Of a stretch of 64,000 bases of DNA, positions 12,273-24,139 are shown in pieces. The DNA lies in contig NW_026944389.1 in NCBI RefSeq assembly GCF_033439725.1, forward strand, positions 3,038,001-3,102,000, in the 5' to 3' direction. The position numbers were made by a program, and so were the translations under genes. How positions within the stretch are numbered: position 1 is the stretch's first letter; the number at the start of each line of letters is the position of its first letter. Source of the stretch: Neurospora tetraspora. Taxonomy: Eukaryota > Ascomycota > Sordariomycetes > Sordariales > Sordariaceae. The notes beneath the pieces are model-generated. The model was not told the origin of the DNA, did not search any database, and saw only the letters and a program-made list of their open reading frames with translations.

Positions 12273-12845
12273 GCATGTTTCCACGCCGTCCTACCATCTG
12301 CGTATGCTCCTCATTGCCTTTTTGATCGCTTCTTTCTTCACTTTTGCGAGCTCTTTGGTACAATCTCCGGACCATGAAAATGGAAGACGTCTCATCGTTG
12401 CTGCTGCTCCATACCGGTTCCGATTTGGTGCCCCGCCCCCGCAGCTCCCGTCCGGGCCGTTTGCTCCACATCGGAGCCGGCCCCGCTGCGGGAAAAATGT
12501 TTCCACTGGCCCCACTTAAAAGTTTCCCCGGAGCAGAAGTCCTGAAGAAGCCCGAAGAATGTCACTGAAGTGAGCCCTTATTTCGGGGCTTATTCGACTT
12601 CTGGAAAAAAATACTTGATTCTATTTTTGGACGGGTAGTTCGAAGATTTTACAAGCTATATACAGAACTTATGACATTTCTGAATTCTTCTCGTCACAAC
12701 CTGGAACTCTGAGTTCATTCTGAGAGGCTACGTCATTTTTGACATTTAGCAACAGAAAAGTCCAAACTCAACGACCGAGTGAGCGAGCGGGAGTCTCACC
12801 TTACCACAACCTAACCACAACCCAACAACACAACCAACGCCCAGC
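12273..12845. other. Upstream region of cns1
   Basis: Spacer between the tRNA terminator and the Cns1 start. No coding region is seen. It contains the TTCTGGAA heat-shock-element-like site and several GAA/TTC triplets between about 12541 and 12690. Confidence 0.5.
12599..12606. promoter_or_regulatory. Possible heat-shock element
   Basis: TTCTGGAA matches the inverted nTTCnnGAAn core bound by HSF, about 240 bp upstream of the Cns1 ATG. Only two good pentamers are present, so the match is weak and the role is inferred from the product being an Hsp90 partner. Confidence 0.25.
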
Positions 12846-14279
12846 ATGGAAGACGTCACAAAATCCGCCGAGTCCCTCACCATTTCCACCGACAATGGCG
12901 CCTCCGAGTCATCAGCTCCAGCCGTCATCGGCCCAGCTCCGCCCCCGCCCGGCGCCGACCTCTCCGCCCTCTTCGGCAACCTTCCCCCCGGTGCGCTCGC
13001 CGCCAGCGCCGCCAACGCCAAGCCCATGACAGTCCAAGAGACATTCGAGGAGATGAACAAGCACCCCCTCTTCATGACCTCTCTTCCTTCCGACGAAGGC
13101 AACGAGGAGCTCGCGGCCCTGCAGGCGCTCGCGTACGAGGGCACACCCCTCGAGAACGCGCAGAACTTCAAGGAGCAGGGCAACGAGTGCTTCAAGGCCA
13201 AGCAGTGGAAGGACGCCAAGGAGTTTTACGGCAAGGGCATCCAGGTGCTGGTGAAGGCCGACAGGGAAAGACGGGATCCGGCCTTCAAGGCGAAAGTCGA
13301 AGAGGAGGAGCGGAAGCGGGAGGCGGAGGCGCGCAAGGCCCGGGCTGAGGGTGATGCCAAGGCGAAGATGGAGGCGGATTTGGAGAATGTCAAGGCTGAG
13401 ATGCCTATCGCTGAAGCAGCAGAAGGTAAAGAGGAGGAAAAGAAGGAAAACGAACTAAGCGAAGAGGAGACGATCAAGCAAGAATCCGCCCTCCTCGAAA
13501 CCCTCTACTGCAACCGCGCCGCCTGCCACTTGTCGCTCGCCAACTACCGTTCCTGCACGCTCGACTGCGCCGCCGCGCTCCGTCTCAACCCAGCCAACCT
13601 CAAAGCCCTGTACCGCTCCGGCCGCGCTTTGTTGTCGGTCTCCAAGATCGCCGAAGCCGACGACGCCTGCGCGCGCGGTCTCGAGATCGACCCTGACAAC
13701 GCCGCCCTCAAGCAACTCGCCCGCGACCTGATCGCCAAGAACGAGGAGATCACGCGCAAGCAGCGGGCCGAGGAGGCCCGTCTCGAAAAAGAACGGCGCA
13801 AGAAGGCCCTGAAAAAAGCGGCGCTTGAGGCCCGCGGTATCAAGACCCGCACGACTGATGACCCGCCCGAGATGGAGGATGCTTGCATTAAGCTTGTGCC
13901 TGATCCGCTCGACCCTCAATCGGAGCTGAGTTTTCCGCTAATGCTGCTTTACCCCTTGAAGCTGGAGAGCGATTTTATCAAGGAGTTTAGGGAGACGGAG
14001 AGCGTGGGGCAGCATTTGGAGTATATACTGCCGGACATGCCGTGGGATGAGGAGGGGGAGTATGATAGACCCGACAAGGTGGAGTGTTATATGGAGAGTG
14101 TGAGTGGCGGGCTGATTAGGGTGCCGCAAAATGCGAGTCTGTTGAGGGTGTTGAGTAGTGGGAAGACGGAGGTGGTGGATGAGTTGGTTAGAGTGTTTGT
14201 GGTGCCGAAGGGGGAGAAGGCGGAGGGGTGGATTAGGGAGTGGAAGGAGAAGAAGGCGGGGGAGAAGAAGTTAAAGTAA
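12846..14279 (+). CDS. cns1: Hsp90 co-chaperone Cns1 (TTC4 family)
   Basis: TPR co-chaperone that binds the C terminus of Hsp90/Hsp70 and is essential in yeast. Single exon, 477 residues. An unstructured N terminus (to about residue 60) precedes the family segment FEEMNKHPLFMTSLP. TPR helices follow: NFKEQGNECFKAKQWKDA (about 104-125), then LYCNRAACHLSLANY (about 220) and ALYRSGRALLSVSKIAEA (about 255). A Lys/Glu-rich insert (about residues 140-215) splits the first TPR from the second. The C-terminal part from about residue 345 (ACIKLVPDPLDPQSELSFPLMLLYP) corresponds to the Cns1/TTC4 wheel domain. Start chosen at the first ATG (context CCAGCATGG); the upstream sequence has no in-frame ATG giving an extension with family similarity. 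Divergent from the MFS gene, with the tRNA between. Confidence 0.94.
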   Translation: MEDVTKSAESLTISTDNGASESSAPAVIGPAPPPPGADLSALFGNLPPGALAASAANAKPMTVQETFEEMNKHPLFMTSLPSDEGNEELAALQALAYEGTPLENAQNFKEQGNECFKAKQWKDAKEFYGKGIQVLVKADRERRDPAFKAKVEEEERKREAEARKARAEGDAKAKMEADLENVKAEMPIAEAAEGKEEEKKENELSEEETIKQESALLETLYCNRAACHLSLANYRSCTLDCAAALRLNPANLKALYRSGRALLSVSKIAEADDACARGLEIDPDNAALKQLARDLIAKNEEITRKQRAEEARLEKERRKKALKKAALEARGIKTRTTDDPPEMEDACIKLVPDPLDPQSELSFPLMLLYPLKLESDFIKEFRETESVGQHLEYILPDMPWDEEGEYDRPDKVECYMESVSGGLIRVPQNASLLRVLSSGKTEVVDELVRVFVVPKGEKAEGWIREWKEKKAGEKKLK

Positions 14280-14293
14280 AAATCTATGAGGAC

Positions 14294-14309
14294 GGGGGGG
14301 GGGGGGGGG
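14294..14309. repeat. G16 homopolymer
   Basis: Sixteen consecutive G residues 15 nt after the Cns1 stop codon, in the likely 3' UTR. Potentially able to form a G-quadruplex in RNA. Confidence 0.9.
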
Positions 14310-16680
14310 TGACGGGAAAAAGGAGTTATGATACCCAAGGTAAGCCGAGTGGAGGGATGCATATGATGGGGGGGCTGGATAGATGGGCTGTTTACTAGAT
14401 AGACATTAAGGTGCAGATTGCTGTTGCAATGTCAGTCACAAAATAGGGTCATAGGATAATCTTGTCCGCCGTTTAAGTTTTTCCATTTTGATCTTTATTG
14501 TTATCTGAAAGTATTCCTCTCGACTCTTGGTAGGGCATTCTCCAGTCATCACTACTTCTTTTCCAGCTTCCAACGCTCTTCCTAATCTCTTCTTTGGGCA
14601 TCCATCATCAAGGAGTTATCATAACTCTCCCTCTTTGCAAGTCCATCGATCCCTTCCTCTATCTTCGTCATAACACAGAAAGAGCCAAACCCAAGTAATC
14701 CAATCCCAGCACACCCTTAGCAAGGTCCAACACAATGAACATGCTTCGCAATCCATCACCGAGCCACAAGTCAAGGTAAAGATGCCTTTGTATCCCAGTG
14801 TTTTCTTTTGTGGATTACCGATGGATAGATCATGCCCCTGTCTACGCCATCAAGTAGACGCTATCGGAGAAACTCCCTCTCTGTATGCCTTAGCGCTGTT
14901 AAGTCACGGGATCGAAGGAAAACAGGCCACAGTAGAAGGGATGGACAGATGGAAGGCAGTGGGCGGCTACTGTAGGGAATGAAGATAGGGTACACAAAAC
15001 TAAAAGGAGAGAGAGAGTGAAGCGCCAGATGTCAGCCATTTGACTCGCTGTGACCATTAAGTCAAGACTTTGATTCACGCAATCAGACAATCAATGACTG
15101 GATCGATGGGTGGATGTGGAAAAGTGTGAACGTGTCCAGTCACGGTGAAGAGGAAGCAGAGTCATAGGGTCAAAGGGTGGGGGGTCGTATGGGGTGTGCT
15201 CAGAGGTACCAAAAAATTAAGCAGATACAGGTACCTCTAGGTACCATGAAGCAAGATATGGTATTAGAGAATATTGACAAGACAATGGGTGGCCCAGGCG
15301 AAAGGGAAAGGGAAAAGAATCCCCTCGGTCAAACTCAGACAGTTCGGTTGGGGAGAGCAACCGCCGTGCCAGTGTACCTCCGTGCTCGTCCTGTCAAGGC
15401 AAGTGCTGTATGAATACATAACCCGTTACCTAGGCAAGAACGATGGGCAAGGGCGATAGAGAATGACAGGGAAGTACGATAGGAAGGTACCTACTAGGTA
15501 ACGCTGCCTGTCGTGCCTTCTCTTGTGTTCGGGCTGCGCTTCCTTCTGCCAGAGGATACGTTCCATTCGATGGCTGAGGGGGATGTTTGACGCGGTGTTA
15601 TGTTATTCTACCGTAATGACCGAGACGTCAAGGTTCTCTTCTTTTCGGTTACCCTTATCTTCTCGGCAGCCCAGAGGTCTGGTGGTAGCTGTTGCCTCCT
15701 GTCTCCCTGGCTTCTGCTGTGGTTGTGTGTGTGCGTGCGTTGTGTGATGTTGGGTGGTGAGTTTAGGTTGGCATAGTTGCCTGTGGCCAAGGGAGACCAA
15801 CCAAACAGATCTGATCCAAGCCGGTGAAGCGATCAAGTGACTGTGGGGGTAAACAGGGAAGGCAGAAGCGAAGGGCAGACGATACACACGCTTGTCGTTT
15901 CTGAAGGGTGAAGCTCTACCTTTTCCTTGCGAGCTATCCAGAAGGGGGGCATGGCCTTGGGTCTTAATCGAGCACTAGTGGACGGTTGACAGTTATTCTT
16001 GACATCTTCGGCAGCGAAGTGTATCGGATATGTCAAAACACAGATTACAATGCTGTGTCATCCGTCACATCGAAATCCCTAGACAGCATCTCGTCGAGCT
16101 TCAGAGTTCAGATAGTCGAAGAAATTGTCGTGCATTGCCGATTAGTCTCAATAAAGAAAGCATTGTCAGAAATCAGAACAAAGAGAGGCTATCATAGCAA
16201 ACGATTACTTTACCATGGAACTCAACGCAAGGTACCTAACAACGCAGCAAAACCTGGGTAAGAAGCCATTCAAAACAGGGAACTAACGACCGGAACGAAT
16301 GCCCGTGATCCGCGGTCATGGCCAAGTACAGACTCTCTGGATTGCCAGTTTGACGCAACAACTACAATAGCAAAGCAAAGCAAAGAAAATCAAAGAAAAC
16401 AAGGCACAGAAGCTTCGCGAACTTCAAACACCTTCCTCCATTCACTGCATCCCCTTAGCTTAGCCAAAAAAAAAAAAAAATGCCACCTAGGCAGAGTTAT
16501 TCTAATGGTAGTAGTACTTTCTTCCTAACCGTGGTTTGTTCCTAAACGTACCAATACCAACATCAAGCAAAGAATCCGCCAACCCCTTTCTCCCCAGCAC
16601 AAGACTCCGTTTTTACCTCTGGCTAAATGTACCCTATCCAAGGCAAGCAATCCAATCTTGGTTTTGTGTGTGTTCTTACT
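14310..16680. other. Intergenic, convergent 3' ends
   Basis: Between cns1 (+) and the Xbp1-like gene (-). No credible coding region. GGTACC/AGGTACC motifs cluster at about 15205-15246 and 15486-15500, with another at about 16230, and an A15 run lies at 16466-16480. Confidence 0.55.
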
Positions 16681-19271
16681 CTAGAACGACTTTGCCCTCC
16701 CGATGACTAACAACCGTCTCCTCTTCCTCCTGTGTTGCTCGTGCTCGTAATCATCCTCATCATCAGCATCGCCATCGCAGTGACGCGGACCAGCAGCATC
16801 AGCACCAGCATCTTGCCCATCATACCTAGGCCTCTCATTTGCAACGACGGAGTTCTCCCTAGTACTACCACATTGTGAAGAAGGAGAAGAAGATGAAGCA
16901 ATAGAACTAGGTGAACCTAGGTAATGACTACTGGGCGAGGGAGGTGGTGCCGATGGCTCGGTAGTATCAGTAATAGCAGTAGTAGTAGCAGTAGTAGTAG
17001 CAGTAGTAGCGGCAGTATCTCCTCTCGAAGTAGTTGTAGTGGCCATAGCAGATAATGTAGGCGATGGTTGCCCAGAAGTGGGTGGGGGAGAGACGGGTGA
17101 TGACAGAGAAGATGAAGGGGACTCTGTTCGTTTGGTAGAGGAGTAAGCAGCAGCAGCAGCAGCAGCAGCAGCCTCCTTTTCTTCCTCCTGCTGCCTCAAA
17201 TGCAACAGTGTCAAAGCCGCTGTCTTGCGAGCAGCGAGGCTCGTTTGCCCGTCATCACGACCACCACTGGCAGTACGATTGATGTTGCTGTTGCTATTGC
17301 TTGTGTTTGCGGTAACAATGGAAGTTGAGGAAGGAGTCCTAGATAGTGGTGGGTGTGCGGAATTTGCTTCGTTGTCGTCGCCACCATCCATGTTTGCCTC
17401 TACTGCTATCCGTCTTGGTTGTTGGCTGTCTTGTATGTGCTCATGCTCATGCTGGTGCTGTAGGGCTGGCCTCCTTTGGCTCCTCCAATCCATCACTGGT
17501 GTTGTTGAAGGGGGAGTGAGTGCTCTTTGGTATCCAGCGGAGAATTGATAAACGCCGCGGGTGTGTCCGTCACGAGCATGGGTGGTCTCCTCACCTCCTA
17601 CTCGGGAAGGCCTCCCATTAGGAAGCCTTCGCCGACCAGTCGCGGACAGTGAGCAGAGTTTGGAGATGGGGGGTAGCTGAGGTCTCGGGCTTGAAGCGTT
17701 AGATGATGCAAGTGATATCATGGAAGATGAGGGCGAGGGTAAGATTGAAGAAGGAGATGGCAAGCCCTGTGGGTGTTGACTGGCCATGCTGCTGATGCTG
17801 CCGGCTCTGCTCCTGTTGGCGCTGCCTGGTTGAGAAGTCCACGGGGAGGAGGATGTTCTCTGAGGAGAGCGTGGAATGGCAGTAAGCCATGGGTTGGGAG
17901 CTTGGCTACGGGGTGACCAATCCGAATGCAATACTGACTCGTCAGGCTCACTCGAGGGAAGTGGGCGCTTGAGTGAATACCGATCGAGGGAGTTGCTTGG
18001 GGGTTGGTGGTTTACCGCTGTCCATGCTGAACGGTGAGGTGTCCTTTCAGGATACGAGAAAGAGGGGTGTGTCGATGTCGAAATAGCAGGACAAGGTCCG
18101 GCACTTGACCGCGGCGGGTGTGATGCCCACTCGTTAGCTGGTGTCATCGGCGCCGAGATACCACGCAGCTGCGGCCTATTATCTACGCAAGAGCTCTCTT
18201 CAAAGAAGCCTCTTCTAGAACGCCCTACCCTTTGCTGTTGCTGTTGGCGGTCTCGGTGATCTTGGTTGGGGTAAGGCTGATAGTGATGACGTTCTTCAGG
18301 CCGAGAGGAGACAGTCCGAAGCGGACGTCTGGCAGGCGGTGATGAAGTGCAACCCCCGCCCCAGTTGCCGTATCTGTGATACAGCTCTTGTGCTTTCCTC
18401 ATTGTATCGCTTATCAGCTCTGGCTTGATGATCATGATGCCGTATCGTGGCTCGCCAGGCGAGATGCATTCTGATGGGAAGTCGGGCCCAAACAAGGGTA
18501 TCAGTGCTCCAGCGATCTGGTAACAGAAAGTTGCGCATACTGCTTTGGCACAAGCATATGGCATCCAGTACCCTATTGCGACCAATCAGTATTACTAATT
18601 AGAGCAGTATTGTAGAGATAGGAAGGGAAGAGTTCTCAGATTAGTACCTTGTGCTTTGATAGCACCTCCTGTAATGCTATAGGCGATATCCTTTAACCCC
18701 GGATTTTGGTTCAACATCTTCGCAGGTGTTGTCTACACAGCTGGGTTAGAGCCTTGAAGGCACCAGTATAGAAGGAAGAACGAACCTTAGAGTATCCGCA
18801 GCACTTGAAGAAATGGGTCATACGGACAAGGCCAACTTTGTAATCCCACATGACAGTGAATTCAGTATTGTCTCCGGGCCGTTGGAAGTTGTATTGGAAG
18901 ACTACGCAAACTAATGTTAGCTGCCACTTCGGTTGTAGTTGAGGGCATGGAGGAGGATGGAAATCTATACCATCTAGACACTCTCGGCCAGTCTTGCTTT
19001 GGAAGTCTCTCTTTCCAGCATTGTACGGGATGTTTTCAGGTCTTTGTTGAATTTCCCCAAACGGCGTGATGCGATACCGGCGAATCTCTTGGAGTGCTAT
19101 CGTATCCAGGTCCTCTTCAAAAGGGGGAAAGTTGACATCGGGTAGTTCCTCCGTCCTGGGAGTGGTTCTCGAGGCTACCGGCCGAGAGAAACAAGTGTCG
19201 GAAGATGATGGAACCGGAGCCACACGAGGCTCAACCGGCGTCGGGTTGAGCAAAGAAGTTACCGAAATCAT
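16681..19271 (-). CDS. xbp1: APSES-type transcription factor, Xbp1-like
   Basis: Predicted sequence-specific DNA-binding regulator in the nucleus. Minus-strand exons: 19271-18971, 18901-18786, 18732-18648 and 18572-16681, giving 797 residues. The APSES/KilA-N region spans about residues 101-200 and is built across three splices: [70 protein letters not shown] and [11 protein letters not shown]. This version of the fold matches fungal proteins named after yeast Xbp1 rather than the StuA/Asm-1 or MBF types; no ankyrin repeats follow. The long C-terminal part is Ser/Pro/Thr/Gln-rich with Ala, Thr and Ser runs, typical of disordered regulatory regions, and ends in a basic RKRRR segment that could be a nuclear localisation signal. 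Splice phases all agree. A 4.9-kb spacer lies upstream. Confidence 0.88.
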
Positions 19272-22200
19272 GGGGAAGGATGTTCAGGTCGATGTAGCTA
19301 TGCCAGCTGATGTGTTGTAGCCAACAATAACTTTAGAGTAGAGAGATGAGAGAAAAGGAAAGGATGAGGCAACAAGATGGGATGGGGCTGAGGATGTTAT
19401 AGCTCGGACGGCGCTTGATATTTGGAGTCAGATGCGAAAAGGTCAAATTGCCCGTCAATACGCAAACAACAAAACGCTCACCAGACTCTCGCGAGCTGGC
19501 TGTGCCTGGGTGTCTTGTTGTACACGACAAGGAACCAAAGGCCCTCTTTTACCTTGACTTCCACCATGCAGCGGTCTGCAGCCCCGGCCGACGGCTTCCT
19601 TCTCTCCGTCTTGTTGCTCGACAGTCTCGGTGCAGTTCCTTTGTCTGGGGGTTCCCAGGAGTCGACTTCAGAGGCAAGGATAGCGTTTGGTTCGTCCACC
19701 GCTCTTTTGGTGGTCGAGGTGAAGCCACAAAATGATTACTGACAGGCGCAAGTGACGCTGAAACCACAACTTGAACGCCCGACAGAGGGACACAAATCGC
19801 TGTGACGGACCGGTAACGGTAAAAATAACAGTGGCTCACTTGGGTAACATCTGCCAAAAGAAAGAATGATTCAACGTTACGTCTTTTGCCAGGCCTGACT
19901 TCGGCTTTGGGACGTCCGGAGGAACCAAACGACTCCGTCATAACCGCCGTGGCCGACTATGTTGCGTTGCTCTGTGTATAATGCCGTTACATACAAGGGA
20001 AAGAAGAGGACCCACGACCGGAGTCCAAGCGGCTCGACAAGAAGGAGAAAGGGGAATCGGCGAGCAGACGTAGTGTCATGTTTGAACGGATATCACCGAG
20101 CAAAGGACTGGCACTGGTCCCAAAGACAGGGAACGATCACACGCAGCGAGGTGAAGCAGCATGTCCGTGACCAAAGCAAAACATCAGGCGAGTTTGGCGG
20201 GCGCAAATACCGGTCAAAGATCAAGCCGGCAGAGTAATGGTTTGTTGAGTGCTTCTGTCACAAGGTAAGGTGCCGGATGGCTGCAGGATGTACCGCTGGA
20301 CGACGAGCCCGGGCAAAGTAACTGGGTGAGGATTGAACAAAGACTGACCGTCGTTCAGGCATATCCATCACAGCCCAAAATCCATCCTTGACTCGACACA
20401 CGTGGCCTCTTGACCATGGTTCACCCGCTTATCAAGTAAATGAGATGAGCGAGGCGGCATGGAGAGTTACAACGAGGCTTGCTGTATGATTACAGTCGAA
20501 GTAACAAACCGTTTGCGAGGGACTGGTGTGGTCATGGCTTCCATATCACTAGCAAAGAGCAAGCGGAGCGAGAGACTTGCGCGTCAGCATCGAGGAAGGC
20601 CCATCAGCACTCTGTGTTTACATCACCACTCAGGCTTAGGCTTGGGCCTGGACCGACTGAGCAGATTACTCGCTGCAGTGAGAGGCAAGCAGTGTTGCGT
20701 TGTCGACGGCGATTTTAGAACATCCGGAGCAACAAGTGATACCCCTTGCTTCCACGAGCCCAAGCTCGATCCTTGCAAACTTGTACAAGCGAAAAAAGCC
20801 CGATTGGAAGACCCTAAATATGGCCAGGGGTACGGGTTGATGAATTCTGGGGTCCGTGTTCTGTCCTCCAGATTAAGGAGGATATGCTTGATGTTGCGTA
20901 GCATCAAGTGCTAGCAAGCCAAAAGCCAAGAAGGGGAAAGCTGCAGGAGCGAGAACTTGCGATGATGGACCGCGCCGAAGACTTGATGGGCGGGCAGTAT
21001 CAATAGATAGTGAGTAGCGCAAAATCGTGAAATCGACTGTTGGGTGCTTTGACCGGAAGGGGGAGTGTGGTAGACAGCAACGGCGTCTACCAAGCCCTTT
21101 GGCTGGGCTTGTGAGCCCGCAGAGGTGAGCACAACAGATTGTGGCATCCAGACAGCATTGCTCGAGTCAAGGCTCGCTTCTCGCCAGCGCCCAGTGGATA
21201 GACAAAGATACCTTGTCTTGAGAATCCTGGCCTGCCTGAGATGGGTAGCTTCCGCGACGGGAGGTAGTGAAAGTACCAGCCATGATTGCTGCAACGGCCC
21301 GCCGGAGCGCTCCTCTCAAAGTTGACCATGGATGCCACTGCCGGCGATTTTGTGAGGACGTGGCTGATGCGTTCCCGCAAATAGAAGCCGGGCAAAGCTG
21401 AAGATGATTGAAATTAGCCCCTGAGGTCAAAGAACAATACGCTTCGGGAGGGAATTGCAGCCGAGCAAAGTTTCTCAAGACCACCCGCCAACCTGGACGT
21501 GGGAATCGTGAGAGCCTCTTGACGAGATGTACATGGTCTAGCATGACAGGACTCGTGCTTCGCAGAAATGGCTACACCGATGCCGCCGAGCAAGCGACTC
21601 CCAAGCCAACTTTAGCGATGATCCAATAGCACGTCGCAAGCGTCTGAGATTCCAAATATGAGGAACACAGTTGAGATCTCTAGTCAGGAGGACTGATCAA
21701 GAACGCCATCTTTCTGACAAACTCTCGTCAAAGGCTTCTGTTACCTCATGACCATGCTCCGGTTTCAGATGAGCCTTGTGGAACGGCGTGGGATTTTAAC
21801 AGGACGGAAGGGAAGGCAGAACATGAGGAGGCCTAGGGGAAAGAGGTCTCTAGAACCCTTCTGTCCAGGACTCTGTGCATCGTGAGCAAGCTGATGTAGC
21901 CGTGTTCCGTTGCGGATCGACGCATTTGACCCCGGACATTTTCCTGCCCATCCCGCCGTGCCGTCCTGTCTCCCGCTCGCCCTGTGTTGGGGGTTGCAAT
22001 GGGGGTTGTAATGGCTCAGCTGACTACCCTGATATACCTCTGACTGCCCTGAATGCCTTACATAGTAGAGCCCTGACCAGGTGGTTTTTGTCTTGGCTTT
22101 GCATTTTCTCTCTGATGCTGTCCGTCTCCGGGGGCTGGCCCACGACGTCGTAACACAACATGCTTCCGTGCAGTATCGTACGCCACATATTCGTGCAAAA

Positions 22201-24139
22201 GAGCCCCACGCATGGGGGGCGACGACAGCGGCAAGCAACACGGCAGGTCCATGAGCGCCCTATGAGGGCCCAGCATGCAAATGGGCATTATGCCATAACA
22301 CTTGTCAGGCAGAGAAGGACTGGTGTAGAATTCGACAAGTGTCTTGCTCGACGGACTCCTTTTCCACCTCGTGCTGCAGGGAGCCCATTGCATGCCCCTT
22401 AGGCCAGGCACGACCTTGCAAGGAGCGACTGCTTCGAGGCTTCATTAATATCGAGGGCTTTGTGCGCCCCCAAAACACTGCTTGACTGAATACCTGTGGC
22501 AGGCTGTTGACAGGACGGGGCTTTGTTTGATGTTCCGGGACAGAGGCGATCACAGAAGCGACCCCTAGACCCAAGCATCCATCATGGCCACACTCGGGGT
22601 CGGGGAAATACCAAGACAGAACAAGTGATCTTCGGGCTTGTATGTCAGGAATAGTAACGGAATCTTTGGGTAACTGCCCTGTGCAGACCGGGAGAGAGTA
22701 AAAGTGAGTGTCTTGAGTGTACTGTAACGGGCCGTCAGTGACGACATGGGAAGCCGGTGGGAAGAGGGAGATGGATGACTGGATGGATCAGATGAAGGAA
22801 GATTCGTAGCCCGTCTCCCTCACTTGCGCCTCTTGTGCTCTTCTGTGACGGAGGCACACAACCATTCGCCGCGTTGTTTGCGAGACCTTGGGCGGGCCGC
22901 CATCGAATGGGAGAGTAAGAGAGAGTGGGAGTGAGAGATTGGACACGAACGTGTGAGAAGTGATGGGTAGGAAGAGCATGGATGAGCATGGATGATGCAC
23001 CCGGGGAGAACCCAGCTTGGGACAAGACGAGGTAACAGAGCCACAGGAACAGGTGCCCTGGATACAAAGACGACGAGGTGGGAAGCTGGAGGTCCTGGTC
23101 TCCTGGAAAGAGCTGAGGTGTCGACGGTTCAGGCTCGAGTCTCATTTCTTTGGTTGGGTGCACTTTTGTTTGACCGTCATTGTCGGAACACGTTTGAGAG
23201 ATGGGCAGAAATTGACTTGGTCGATGGAAGCTTGTCGAGTGAAGCAAGTGGCCGAGACATTCATGGGTCGGCCATCCGAGCAACAAGAGTCAAGACGTCG
23301 AGGCGACGAACAGTGTTTGTGGCTGGTGTAATAGAGATGTGTGGCTTGTAATCCAGTTGGTGGCTGACGCGATGATTATCTCCACGTGAGGGGTGCTCTT
23401 ACTTGCCAACTGCCAGGCGAGTTTTGCCAGGTGTGAGCCCACTACCCCTGTTCATCCCTTCGTTGTCGTCGTGTCGCGCTGCTGTCGCGCCAAGACATGG
23501 GACGGTGGAGTGGAGACTTGGAAATGCAAGTTTATGCACAACACCCAACACAAGTTGCCAAGTGCTCATCAGCCGCTGTTTACTTTTCCATCATCCACTG
23601 TAGCGACCACTGTCACTGTCTGTCCAACCAACTGTCATTCCCGTCTGGACTCGAGGGGCCCTGAACATTTTTGACGCGCCGCCACCCCTCCATCTGCTCG
23701 TCTCGCATTCATCCTTCCACATTTCCAAGCAGGAACCACGTCTCACTGCACCACACTGCAACCGCGTTGTCACCTTTACTTCACTTTGTTTTCTATACCA
23801 ATTACCCGCAAAACAAAACAATAATACGAACCTTCCCTTGGTTACAGGAACCACCCCCTCCCAGCCCCTCCTGCGCTGGTCTTTCTCTCTATCAGTCTCT
23901 TATCGCCGCCCTCTACCTGTCCGCCTGGTCCGTCACGGTCGCGGCAAATCCCACCGCGTTTTGTGAATGTGCACGCCTCTCCTGTTGTCGTCCTGGGACC
24001 AACCGTTGCTGCGTCTTGGAGGCAGCAGACTCGCACAGCCGCTGTGCACTCTCGCCCGTAGACACTTCTCTGCAACAACCACACCAACAACAACACAACT
24101 ACCACTACTACTTCGGTCATCACGCCTAGTACCGCCAAG
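19272..24139. other. Long gene-poor spacer between divergent xbp1-like and top2
   Basis: About 4.9 kb. Open frames are short, overlap on both strands and show no domains or convincing splice chains. It must hold the promoters of the Xbp1-like gene (-) and top2 (+). A near-perfect repeat of GGGGGTTGYAAT occurs twice at about 21990-22013. The last 500 bp are pyrimidine-rich, typical of a leader. Confidence 0.6.

Noticed and set aside
22735-23286. A 183-codon minus-strand frame in the xbp1-top2 spacer
   Set aside because: No domain or splice partners, and several equal overlapping frames; treated as chance.
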